From Oscillospiraceae bacterium (GTDB lineage Bacteria > Bacillota > Clostridia > Oscillospirales > Ruminococcaceae): a stretch of 5,811 nt of DNA. Position 1 is the stretch's first letter. Each line of letters starts with the position of its first letter. A program made the translations under genes and the position numbers. Below, piece after piece: positions 1 to 5,426 of the stretch. The notes under the pieces were generated by a model. The model did not search any database and had not been told where the DNA came from. It worked only from the letters and a program-made list of their open reading frames with translations. The stretch spans positions 1 through 5,811 of the forward strand of contig JAEDMD010000129.1 in the NCBI GenBank assembly GCA_016303195.1, given 5' to 3'.

Positions 1-4
1 GGAC

Positions 5-57
5 AGCGTCCCCCTGACAAAGTAGTAAAGCAAGCGCAGCTATGCTTTACGGACGCT
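5..57. repeat. Nested inverted repeat at the left edge
   Basis: AGCGTCC (5-11) is complementary to GGACGCT (51-57). Directly inside the right arm, GTAAAGCA (25-32) is complementary to TGCTTTAC (43-50), with a short AGC/GCT inner stem (33-35 with 39-41). The fold would be a 7-bp outer stem stacked on an 8-bp inner stem, with a one-sided bulge at 12-24. GGAC/GTCC (1-4 with 8-11) is a competing small hairpin that may be half of a longer palindrome cut by the window edge. No U-tract follows on either strand, so this is more likely a repeat element than a terminator. Confidence 0.45.
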
Positions 58-190
58 CCTCAATAACTATGCCTTACCACAAAAAAGTAAATGCTGTTGC
101 CGTGTTTTTAAGTTCACGCAAATCAATTTTTGGTTATATTTTTTAAGAGGCAACGCCCCCCTTTGTTGCAATCTGTGTAACCTATGATTT

Positions 191-216
191 GGGCTGTCGT
201 GTATGCCAGCCCCTAC
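191..216 (-). repeat. REP-like palindromic fragment (GTAGGGGCTGG type)
   Basis: On the minus strand this reads GTAGGGGCTGG, a spacer, then CAGCCC. The arms GGGCTG (191-196) and CAGCCC (207-212) pair over a 10-base loop. The GTAGGGGC-plus-palindrome pattern resembles short dispersed intergenic repeats common in many Firmicutes genomes. That resemblance is from memory. With only one copy in the window, its repetitive nature is inferred. Confidence 0.3.
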
Positions 217-231
217 AAAAAACTACACGTA

Positions 232-263
232 ACATAATAAAAAGGGCGCACAAAAGCGCCCTT
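232..263 (-). terminator. Intrinsic terminator of the acyl-CoA synthetase gene
   Basis: On the minus strand an 8-bp GC-rich stem, AAGGGCGC (256-263) with GCGCCCTT (242-249), closes a 6-base loop and is followed directly by TTTATTAT. It begins about 14 bases past the stop codon of the acyl-CoA synthetase. The plus strand has no U-tract after the stem, so it acts in one direction only. This is the only textbook rho-independent terminator in the window. Confidence 0.9.
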
Positions 264-276
264 AAATCACAAAAAC

Positions 277-1911
277 TCAGTTCTTTATCTGTGATGCCAC
301 AAGACTTTCACCGCAGTAGATCTCTCTCAGCTTCGGCTTTTCGATCTTACCTGTGGGATTTCTCGGAACATCGGCAAAAATGATCTTATGTGGTCTCTTG
401 TATCTCGGAAGTTTCTGACAGAATGAAGTGATATCCTCCTCTGTGCAGTTGTGGTCTTCCTTGATGGAAATAATAGCCGCTGCGATCTCGCCCAGTCTCT
501 TATCGGGAAGTCCGATAACTGCAACGTCCTTTACAGCAGGGTGGCTTCTCAGGAAATCCTCGATCTGTACAGGATAGAGATTTTCACCGCCGCTGATGAT
601 AACATCCTTCTTACGGTCAACGAGATAGATAAATCCGTCCTCATCCTCCTGCGCCATATCACCTGTGAGCAGCCAGCCGTCCTTGAGAGTCTCGGATGTT
701 GCCTTTTCGTCACGATAATAGCAGGTCATAACACCGGGGCCTTTGACATAAAGCTCGCCTACCTGTCCTCTTTCAACGGCATTTCCGTTTTCATCGGCGA
801 TCTTTACTTCCCAGCCGAAACCTGCCTTGCCTATCGCACCTACCTTGTGGATATTCTCAACTCCGAGATGTACACAGCCGGGGCCGATGGATTCGCTGAG
901 ACCGTAGTTTGTGTCATACTGATGGTGTGGAAAAACTTTCTTCCAGCGTGCAATAAGCGATGGAGGAACAGGCTGTGCGCCGATATGCATAAGTCTCCAC
1001 TGACTGAGTTCATAGTCCTCGATTCGGATATCTCCTCTGTCGATGGCATCAAGAATATCCTGTGCCCACGGAACGAGAAGCCATACGATAGTACAGCCTT
1101 CCTCTGAAACAGTTTCGATGATGGAACGTGGCTTGACACCTTTCAGCAGAACTGCCTTACTGCCTGAATAAAGACTTCCGAACCAGTGCATCTTTGCGCC
1201 TGTATGATAAAGAGGCGGGATGCAGAGGAAAATATCATCCTTCGTCTGACCGTGGTGGTTCTGCTCGACCTTTGCGGAATGAACGAGACTGCGGTGCTTG
1301 TGCAGGATAGCTTTCGGGAATCCTGTTGTGCCCGATGAGAAATAAATAGCCGCATCGTCATCGTCTGTCAGCTTGATCTCAGGCGACGAACTGCTACAAT
1401 TTGCAACAAGGCTGTCGTAGTGTTCGGAGAATGAAGGACATCCCTCACCCACATAGAAAATAAGTCTGTTCTTGCTGATCTCATCGGCAATCTCCTCAAT
1501 TCTGCCGATAAATTCAGGACCGAACATGAGGATATCAACTTCTGCAAGATCGAGACAATATTTTATCTCATCAGCGGTATATCTGAAATTTAGCGGAACT
1601 GCAAGTGCGCCTGTTTTTAGTATTCCGAAATATATCGGCAGCCATTCAAGACAGTTCATAAGGAGTATTCCGACCTTATCGCCTTTCTTGACACCTCTCG
1701 AAAGGAGAAGATTTGCGAATCTGTTGGCTTTTTCGTCAAAAACCTTCCATGTGATCTCTCGTCTGTAATGGCACTCAGGATCGGGTTCGATAAGCTCGTA
1801 TTCCTTCCATGTGATGCGTCTTACTTCGGTTATTTCGGGATTGACCTCCACAAGTGCAACGTCATTGCCGTACAAATCGGCATTTCTTTCAAGCAATTCT
1901 GTAATTGGCAT
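277..1911 (-). CDS. AMP-forming acyl-CoA synthetase (ANL superfamily), 544 aa
   Basis: This enzyme activates a carboxylic acid to an acyl-adenylate with ATP and transfers it to coenzyme A; it is probably cytosolic. The superfamily motifs appear in order: the P-loop YFSSGTTGFPK (190-200), PPLYHTG (232-238), YGLSE (336-340), TGD with Asp418, the hinge DRKKD (432-436) followed by ISGGENLYP, and the C-terminal catalytic lysine in NPTGK (Lys522). The frame is open 45 codons further upstream, but I start at ATG 1911. That ATG follows GGAAAGGA at good spacing, and the upstream part is low-complexity and unlike the family. An oddity is an ITWK-containing near-repeat (residues 31-37 and 50-56) where family members usually have one copy. 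Substrate is not readable: fatty, aromatic or crotonobetaine-like acids are all possible. The gene has its own promoter and terminator, so it appears monocistronic. Confidence 0.95.
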   Translation of the reverse strand: MPITELLERNADLYGNDVALVEVNPEITEVRRITWKEYELIEPDPECHYRREITWKVFDEKANRFANLLLSRGVKKGDKVGILLMNCLEWLPIYFGILKTGALAVPLNFRYTADEIKYCLDLAEVDILMFGPEFIGRIEEIADEISKNRLIFYVGEGCPSFSEHYDSLVANCSSSSPEIKLTDDDDAAIYFSSGTTGFPKAILHKHRSLVHSAKVEQNHHGQTKDDIFLCIPPLYHTGAKMHWFGSLYSGSKAVLLKGVKPRSIIETVSEEGCTIVWLLVPWAQDILDAIDRGDIRIEDYELSQWRLMHIGAQPVPPSLIARWKKVFPHHQYDTNYGLSESIGPGCVHLGVENIHKVGAIGKAGFGWEVKIADENGNAVERGQVGELYVKGPGVMTCYYRDEKATSETLKDGWLLTGDMAQEDEDGFIYLVDRKKDVIISGGENLYPVQIEDFLRSHPAVKDVAVIGLPDKRLGEIAAAIISIKEDHNCTEEDITSFCQKLPRYKRPHKIIFADVPRNPTGKIEKPKLREIYCGESLVASQIKN

Positions 1912-1991
1912 TATCCATTTCCTTTCCGTCATGCAACTTTTACGCATAAAAACATAAAAGCATAAATTCTTTAAAGCATTAAACTTCTTAT

Positions 1992-2020
1992 ATTTTAACA
2001 CAAAATAACAGGAAAGTAAA
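1992..2020 (-). promoter_or_regulatory. Sigma-A promoter of the acyl-CoA synthetase gene
   Basis: On the minus strand, -35 TTTACT (2015-2020), a 17-base spacer and -10 TAAAAT (1992-1997), with an extended -10 TG one base upstream of the hexamer. Transcription should start near 1985, leaving a leader of roughly 75 bases before ATG 1911. This also argues against the longer reading frame, whose extra N-terminal codons would overlap the promoter. Confidence 0.65.
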
Positions 2021-2061
2021 TAGCTTTTTAGTTTTTTTCTCAACAAAAAAGCTCACCGTAA

Positions 2062-2079
2062 TTTGTAACATTGTACAAA
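2062..2079. promoter_or_regulatory. 18-bp dyad upstream of the acyl-CoA synthetase promoter
   Basis: TTTGTA (2062-2067) and TACAAA (2074-2079) form a perfect 6-bp dyad around a 6-base centre. It lies about 42 bp upstream of the -35 of the acyl-CoA synthetase promoter and 35 bp past the ankyrin gene stop. A transcription-factor site is possible. The arms are AT-rich, so chance is a serious alternative. Confidence 0.3.
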
Positions 2080-2113
2080 AATAAATGTTGTGCCATTATG
2101 CATCATCCGTCAT

Positions 2114-2476
2114 TTACAGCGATATCCCTTTCATTTCTGCAAGCTTGCACGCTGTTACGCCTGATGGAACGGAAGCATTGATATCTGCATGATATTTTAA
2201 CAAAATATCCACAATAGTCCTGTCTCCATTATAGCCGATCAGAGCCACCATAAGCGGAGTTTTGCCGAATTTATCCATTATATCGACTTCTGCGCCATGA
2301 GACAGAAGATACTCAACAACTCTCGCCATTCCGCTCTGAGCGGCAATATGCAGGTAAGAATAGCCGTTTTTATCCTGAAAATCAGGATTTTCACAAGCCG
2401 AAAGCATTTCAAGTGCCGCATCCTCATCACCGTCTGCAATTTTATAAAATAATTCATCCCTGTTCAGTTTGTCCAT
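2114..2476 (-). CDS. Small ankyrin-repeat protein, 120 aa
   Basis: A compact soluble protein built almost entirely of ankyrin repeats, which are protein-binding scaffolds without catalytic activity. After a degenerate N-terminal helix pair (about 5-33), one good repeat spans about 36-68, with NGYSYLHIAAQSG, then VVEYLLSHGAEVD. A second spans about 69-102, with FGKTPLMVAL, then VDILLKYHADIN. A capping half-repeat (103-118) has GVTACKLAEMKG. The second repeat carries a small insertion, GYNGDRT (81-87). I chose ATG 2476 because GGAGGG lies 5 bases upstream. The in-frame ATG at 2506 lies inside a hairpin and lacks a ribosome binding site. There is no signal peptide or membrane segment, and the partner is unknown. 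It is transcribed the same way as the zinc-ribbon gene but 132 bases downstream, with a hairpin between. Confidence 0.88.
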   Translation of the reverse strand: MDKLNRDELFYKIADGDEDAALEMLSACENPDFQDKNGYSYLHIAAQSGMARVVEYLLSHGAEVDIMDKFGKTPLMVALIGYNGDRTIVDILLKYHADINASVPSGVTACKLAEMKGISL

Positions 2477-2501
2477 AAAATCCCTCCATTCAAATAGAAA
2501 T

Positions 2502-2529
2502 GCCATAGCATCTTTAAAAATGCTATGGC
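2502..2529 (-). terminator. Hairpin between zinc-ribbon and ankyrin genes (weak terminator or attenuator)
   Basis: GCCATAGCAT (2502-2511) and ATGCTATGGC (2520-2529) form a perfect 10-bp stem over an 8-base loop. On the minus strand it is followed by ATTTCTATTT, a broken U-tract. It could end the zinc-ribbon transcript. It also lies about 26 bases upstream of the ankyrin start and downstream of a candidate -10, so it could instead act in the ankyrin leader. Confidence 0.5.
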
Positions 2530-2568
2530 TGTATTTTCTATATCTGCCATCTTTCTTTTTTTGGCATG

Positions 2569-2574
2569 ATTATA
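2569..2574 (-). promoter_or_regulatory. Possible -10 element for the ankyrin gene
   Basis: The minus strand reads TAATATAATC, containing a perfect TATAAT (2569-2574). No convincing -35 lies 16-18 bases upstream (the best is GAATTA or GGAATT), and there is no extended TGn. Transcription would start near 2562 and place the 2502-2529 hairpin in the leader. Confidence 0.3.
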
Positions 2575-2608
2575 TTAGGCATAATCGCCCTTAATTCCGA
2601 TCGTCCGA

Positions 2609-3097
2609 TCATTCCTCATTAATTTCTGCATCAACAACGTTGTTTTCTTCAACAGGTGTTACATCAGTGCCTTCGTTGATCTTGACTTCTTCGACTACCT
2701 CGACAACATCAGCTTTCACAAAATGCTCCTGCTTATGACCGCATTTAGGGCAGAAAGCCTGCTCTTTAGTAACAGCCGCACCGCACTCAGGACAGGTAAA
2801 CTTGTCCTCAAGCTCCATAAGACTTTTCTTAGCTTCTTCAAGCTGAGCGTTTTTGCTGATGATGTTCTCAACGTCGAAAGCATACTCCTCGGATGGCGCT
2901 CTGCTGATAGTCTCAAAGAACTTCTTTCCTATCTCAATGTAAGAATTATTGATATCAGCCTCGATCATAGCTATCTCACGCTTGATCTTTGACTTTTCAG
3001 CCATCTTTTTGAGATTATCAGTACCTGTTTTTGCACCCTTTGAAACTGTATTTCCGACAGAATCTGCAATATTTTTAACCTGATCTAAAATGCCCAT
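2609..3097 (-). CDS. Zinc-ribbon protein with N-terminal helices and acidic tail, 162 aa
   Basis: The function is not known. The N-terminus (MGILDQVKNIADSVGNTVSK, 1-20) is an amphipathic helix. It is followed by a charged, probably coiled-coil region (about 28-100) with IEIGKKFFE, a segment I recall from small zinc-ribbon proteins of gut Clostridia. A four-cysteine zinc ribbon follows: Cys102 and Cys105 (CPEC), Cys116 and Cys119 (CPKC), 10 residues between pairs. The last 35 residues are strongly acidic and probably disordered. There is no signal peptide or transmembrane segment. The start is supported by GGAGG (3106-3110) 8 bases before ATG 3097. The gene has its own strong promoter overlapping the end of the phosphorylase gene. 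A structural or adaptor role is the most that can be inferred. Confidence 0.9.
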   Translation of the reverse strand: MGILDQVKNIADSVGNTVSKGAKTGTDNLKKMAEKSKIKREIAMIEADINNSYIEIGKKFFETISRAPSEEYAFDVENIISKNAQLEEAKKSLMELEDKFTCPECGAAVTKEQAFCPKCGHKQEHFVKADVVEVVEEVKINEGTDVTPVEENNVVDAEINEE

Positions 3098-3147
3098 AAT
3101 AAAAACCTCCGTTCATTTTTCGGACTGCGTCCGCCTTTTGTAATATT

Positions 3148-3176
3148 ATTTTACCACATTTGTTTATTGAAGTCAA
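3148..3176 (-). promoter_or_regulatory. Strong sigma-A promoter of the zinc-ribbon gene
   Basis: On the minus strand, -35 TTGACT (3171-3176), a 17-base spacer and -10 TAAAAT (3148-3153), preceded by TGG as an extended -10. The TGA inside the -35 is the stop codon of the upstream phosphorylase gene. Transcription should start near 3141. The resulting leader carries a short hairpin, CGGAC/GTCCG (3121-3133), before the ribosome binding site. Confidence 0.85.
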
Positions 3177-4447
3177 GTATAACTTTTTCTTGCGTCACCA
3201 GAAGTTTTCACTGCATTCAGCGCACGGACTGCCGCATCTGAGAAATCACTGCAAACCGATGAATACAGTGTCATTATCTCATCATCAGCCGCCAATGTGT
3301 CGCCGGGACTGCAATGCATAATGATTCCTGCGGTCATGTCAATACGGTCATCCTTTGCAATTCTGCCCGCACCGAGCATAAGCGAAGTCATGCCTATTTC
3401 CTCACTGTCAACAGCAACTATCTTCATACGCTCCACCGCTCTCACGGTATACTTGCACCTTGCCTGCGGAAGAAGCGATATATCGTCGCAGATCCGCTCA
3501 TCGCCGCCCTGAAGACGGATAGTCTCACGCAGTATCTTCAAAGCACTGCCGTCGGCAATTGCATTTTCAGCCATCGCCCTGCATTCTGCAAGTGTTCCCT
3601 TGCCTGCAAGACCGAGAATATTCGCCGCAAGCTCGATACATACATTATAAAGTGCGCCCTTTGATCTGCCGTGAAGGACTTCAACAGCTTCGGCTACCTC
3701 AAGGGCATTGCCCACGTTATTTCCGAGGGGGCTGTTCATATCCGTAACGACAGCACGGCACTTCTTGCCTGCGGAAATACCTATCTTTTCCATAAGACGA
3801 GCCAATTTTTCAGCATCATCCTTTGTCTTCATAAATGCGCCTGAGCCATACTTGACATCAAGCACGATAATATCAGTGTTCATAGCCAGCTTCTTGCTCA
3901 TTATACTTGCACAAATGAGAGGTATGCTGTCAACTGTTCCGGTGGAATTTCTCAGTGCATATATCTTCTTGTCCGCAGGGCAAAGTTCACCGCTTTGGGC
4001 TACGATGGCAAAGCCGGTTCTGCGGAGGATATCCTGAAACTCCTCTATGGAAAGATCGGTGCGAAATCCCTCAATGCTCTCCAGCTTGTCGATTGTTCCG
4101 CCTGTATGGCCAAGTCCACGTCCTGACATTTTTGCCACAGGAACTCCGCAGGCTGCTGCGACAGGGCCGACAATAAGGCTTGTTTTGTCACCGACTCCGC
4201 CTGTACTATGCTTGTCCGCTGTAAGAGGGAGATCGAGGTGCATGATTTCGCCGCTGTCTCTGAGTGCCAAGGTCAGTGCGACCGTTTCGCTCTCAGTCAG
4301 TCCGTTAAGACACACTGCCATGAGCCATGCTGACATCTGGTAATCGGGTATCGTACCGTTTGTATATCCGCTGACGAGCCATTTTATTTCGTCATCGGCA
4401 AGCGCAATTCTGCGCTTAGTCTTGTTGATGATATCGATAATGTTCAT
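3173..4447 (-). CDS. pdp: Pyrimidine-nucleoside phosphorylase, 424 aa
   Basis: It cleaves uridine and thymidine/deoxyuridine with phosphate to give the base and (deoxy)ribose-1-phosphate, in cytosolic pyrimidine salvage. DKHSTGGVGDKTSL (78-91) binds phosphate, and SGRGLGHTGGTIDKLES (108-124) is the family signature. Arg166, Ser181 and Lys185 correspond to the base-binding Arg171, Ser186 and Lys190 of E. coli thymidine phosphorylase. Lys106, before MSGRG, matches the lysine typical of Bacillus-type enzymes where true thymidine phosphorylases carry Met; this favours pdp over deoA. The C-terminal domain (about 335-424) is complete but about 9 residues shorter than in B. subtilis. GGAGG lies 6 bases before ATG 4447. 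The gene has its own promoter and no other salvage gene (deoC, cdd, deoB) beside it in this window. No terminator follows, so some transcripts may continue into the zinc-ribbon gene. Confidence 0.96.
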   Translation of the reverse strand: MNIIDIINKTKRRIALADDEIKWLVSGYTNGTIPDYQMSAWLMAVCLNGLTESETVALTLALRDSGEIMHLDLPLTADKHSTGGVGDKTSLIVGPVAAACGVPVAKMSGRGLGHTGGTIDKLESIEGFRTDLSIEEFQDILRRTGFAIVAQSGELCPADKKIYALRNSTGTVDSIPLICASIMSKKLAMNTDIIVLDVKYGSGAFMKTKDDAEKLARLMEKIGISAGKKCRAVVTDMNSPLGNNVGNALEVAEAVEVLHGRSKGALYNVCIELAANILGLAGKGTLAECRAMAENAIADGSALKILRETIRLQGGDERICDDISLLPQARCKYTVRAVERMKIVAVDSEEIGMTSLMLGAGRIAKDDRIDMTAGIIMHCSPGDTLAADDEIMTLYSSVCSDFSDAAVRALNAVKTSGDARKSYT

Positions 4448-4477
4448 AATTCACCTCCGATTCAAACTTATATTTAT

Positions 4478-4506
4478 ATTTTATCAGAATATTCACAGCA
4501 TTTCAA
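4478..4506 (-). promoter_or_regulatory. Sigma-A promoter of pdp
   Basis: On the minus strand, -35 TTGAAA (4501-4506), a 17-base spacer and -10 TAAAAT (4478-4483), with TGA directly before the -10 as an extended element. Transcription should start near 4471, about 24 bases before the start codon. Confidence 0.8.
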
Positions 4507-4525
4507 TAGTTTTTATGAAATGTTG
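4496..4525. promoter_or_regulatory. Candidate operator dyad over the pdp -35
   Basis: CAGCATTTCA (4496-4505) and TGAAATGTTG (4516-4525) are inverted repeats matching at 9 of 10 positions, separated by 10 bases. The left arm covers most of the pdp -35 (4501-4506), so a protein bound here would block polymerase. It lies just past the stop of the BofA-like gene. As RNA it could form a weak hairpin, but no U-tract follows on the minus strand, so a terminator is less likely. Confidence 0.4.
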
Positions 4526-4533
4526 ATGAAAGT

Positions 4534-4788
4534 TTACAAAAAATTCATTATTATAACGCAGGCAACATATGGCATTCCCAGAACCGCACTTCCGACAAGA
4601 TTAAAAATGTTCAGCACCGCTTTAACACCGATGATACTGCCGAACGAGCATAGCACCATCATTGACGCAACTCCCGTGAATATCCCGAATATCACCGAAA
4701 TACAGCGGTTCGGACGCTTTGAATAATAGACTGCCATTATTATGATTATCACAGCGCATACGGCTGAAAAGATCAATTCCGTGTTCAT
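4534..4788 (-). CDS. BofA-like small integral membrane protein, 84 aa
   Basis: In spore formers BofA is a membrane protein that holds back the SpoIVFB protease, which cleaves pro-sigmaK. This protein has the same size and layout: a hydrophobic helix (5-22), a basic turn SKRPNR (23-28), a second hydrophobic stretch (about 29-55) and a hydrophobic C-terminus. The C-terminal segment LNIFNLVGSAVLGMP (59-73) aligns with the B. subtilis region INLVTTAISGILGIP as I recall it. Asn60 matches BofA Asn61, but the positions of Asn48 and Thr64 appear as Cys47 and Asn63. It is therefore divergent, and inhibition of SpoIVFB is not assured. It is last in the four-gene run, 12 bases after its neighbour. A ribosome site, AAGGGATG, overlaps that gene's stop. 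A generic small membrane protein is the alternative. Confidence 0.65.
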   Translation of the reverse strand: MNTELIFSAVCAVIIIIMAVYYSKRPNRCISVIFGIFTGVASMMVLCSFGSIIGVKAVLNIFNLVGSAVLGMPYVACVIIMNFL

Positions 4789-4800
4789 TTTCTCATCCCT

Positions 4801-5091
4801 TTACAATAGTATGTACGCAAGTGCGAGTATCAGCTTCATGTCCGCCTTTTCCTTATAGAGAAGCCATATCAGCGCCCCGATCAGCAAAACATCACTGTCA
4901 GGTCTGCCATTCGGAAAAAGTTTTCCGAGAATATCATTTATCAGCTCGCTGTTTTTTTGCGGTCTATCATTATTCTCCGATATTTCGGGAGTCGGCAGTT
5001 CATCGTGCTGTGTGCGTCTGTGCATTTCCTGCGAACGCCTGACCGCCTCCATCCGCATCCTGTCCATGTCTCCGCCGCCGTATACAGCCAA
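4801..5091 (-). CDS. Uncharacterised small protein with hydrophobic C-terminus, 96 aa
   Basis: I do not assign a function. The N-terminal half is charged, with an Arg/Met-rich helix (DMDRMRMEAVRRSQEMHRR, 8-26). A polar, Pro/Asn-rich and probably disordered linker follows (about 30-48). The C-terminus has two short hydrophobic segments (VLLIGALIWLLY, 68-79; KLILALAYILL, 86-96) joined by KEKAD. They are too short for ordinary transmembrane helices and look like a membrane-dipping hairpin or packing helices. I recall similar LLxALxxLL endings in hypothetical clostridial proteins. The start is uncertain. TTG 5091 has AGGAGG at 8 bases. GTG 5097 is in frame, but the same AGGAGG is only 2 bases away. 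ATG 5067 has only a poorly spaced GGAG. It is the third gene of the four-gene run. Confidence 0.75.
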   Translation of the reverse strand: MAVYGGGDMDRMRMEAVRRSQEMHRRTQHDELPTPEISENNDRPQKNSELINDILGKLFPNGRPDSDVLLIGALIWLLYKEKADMKLILALAYILL

Positions 5092-5103
5092 CTGCACCGC
5101 CTC

Positions 5104-5424
5104 CTACAAAATATCGTTCAGCAAACCGCTTTCCTTTGCGGCATTCCACACAGCTATCAGTTTCATCAGCTTCACCGCCCTGTCCACTCTCTCCTGCCGC
5201 TCAACTTTCAAGTGCGGTCTGAGAGCCATAAGAAGCTGAGTATTGCTGTCCTCGGAATTCATCGTGCCGATCAGTCCCGACAGCTTCACTAATCCGCTCA
5301 TATCGGGCGATCCGCCGCTTGGTTCATCCGTTCCATCATTCATCATCTGCGCCAGTTCCGAGAGCTGTCTGACGCTTTCCTCGTCAGACAACAGCTCTCC
5401 AAGTTTTCCCATTACATCGTCCAT
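5104..5424 (-). CDS. Uncharacterised helical protein, 106 aa
   Basis: No function can be assigned. The predicted layout is an N-terminal amphipathic helix (SDEESVRQLSELAQMMNDG, 13-31), a flexible linker rich in Gly, Ser and Pro (32-41), and a hydrophobic stretch (42-54). A conserved-looking block, LLMALRPHLKVERQERVDRA (64-83), runs into a helix ending LLNDIL. I recall the PHL...R..RVD.A.KL pattern from hypothetical clostridial proteins that sit in similar clusters, but I cannot check this here. There is no signal peptide or cysteine. The start ATG 5424 is 2 bases after the previous gene's stop. Its ribosome site is a weak AGGA formed by that gene's last codons, so the two are probably translationally coupled. 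Confidence 0.82.
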   Translation of the reverse strand: MDDVMGKLGELLSDEESVRQLSELAQMMNDGTDEPSGGSPDMSGLVKLSGLIGTMNSEDSNTQLLMALRPHLKVERQERVDRAVKLMKLIAVWNAAKESGLLNDIL

Positions 5425-5426
5425 TT

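Larger units (their letters stand above)
1..231. other. Non-coding stretch with palindromic fragments
   Basis: I find no gene here with a start, ribosome binding site and recognisable product. An open frame running from 189 into 383 on the plus strand overlaps the acyl-CoA synthetase antisense and looks like nothing known. The stretch holds several inverted repeats: one at the left edge (5-57), a short stem GCAAC/GTTGC (150-154 with 165-169), and GGGCTG/CAGCCC (191-196 with 207-212). Together they suggest repeat-derived intergenic DNA downstream of the acyl-CoA synthetase terminator. Confidence 0.6.

Noticed and set aside
451..1107. Long plus-strand open frame (218 codons) opposite the acyl-CoA synthetase
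   Set aside because: It is fully antisense to a gene with all its catalytic motifs, has no ribosome site of note, and its translation matches nothing recognisable.
1912..2046. 45-residue N-terminal extension of the acyl-CoA synthetase
   Set aside because: It is Lys/Phe/Tyr-rich low-complexity sequence, overlaps the promoter at 1992-2020, and the family normally begins near the ATG at 1911, which has its own ribosome site.
2545..2566. TGCCA/TGGCA inverted repeat as a terminator or operator
   Set aside because: The arms are only 5 bp around a 12-base homopurine/homopyrimidine loop; this is expected by chance in AT-rich intergenic DNA.
2114..3097. Ankyrin plus zinc-ribbon genes as a defence or effector module
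   Set aside because: No nuclease, protease, NTPase or secretion signal accompanies them, and separate expression signals suggest independent genes.
3121..3133. CGGAC/GTCCG hairpin as the pdp terminator
   Set aside because: On the minus strand it is followed by AAAAA, not a U-tract, and it lies downstream of the zinc-ribbon promoter, inside that gene's leader.
3314..4343. Several plus-strand open frames of 60-116 codons opposite pdp
   Set aside because: All are antisense to a complete phosphorylase gene and overlap one another in different frames; their composition is that of reverse-strand shadows.
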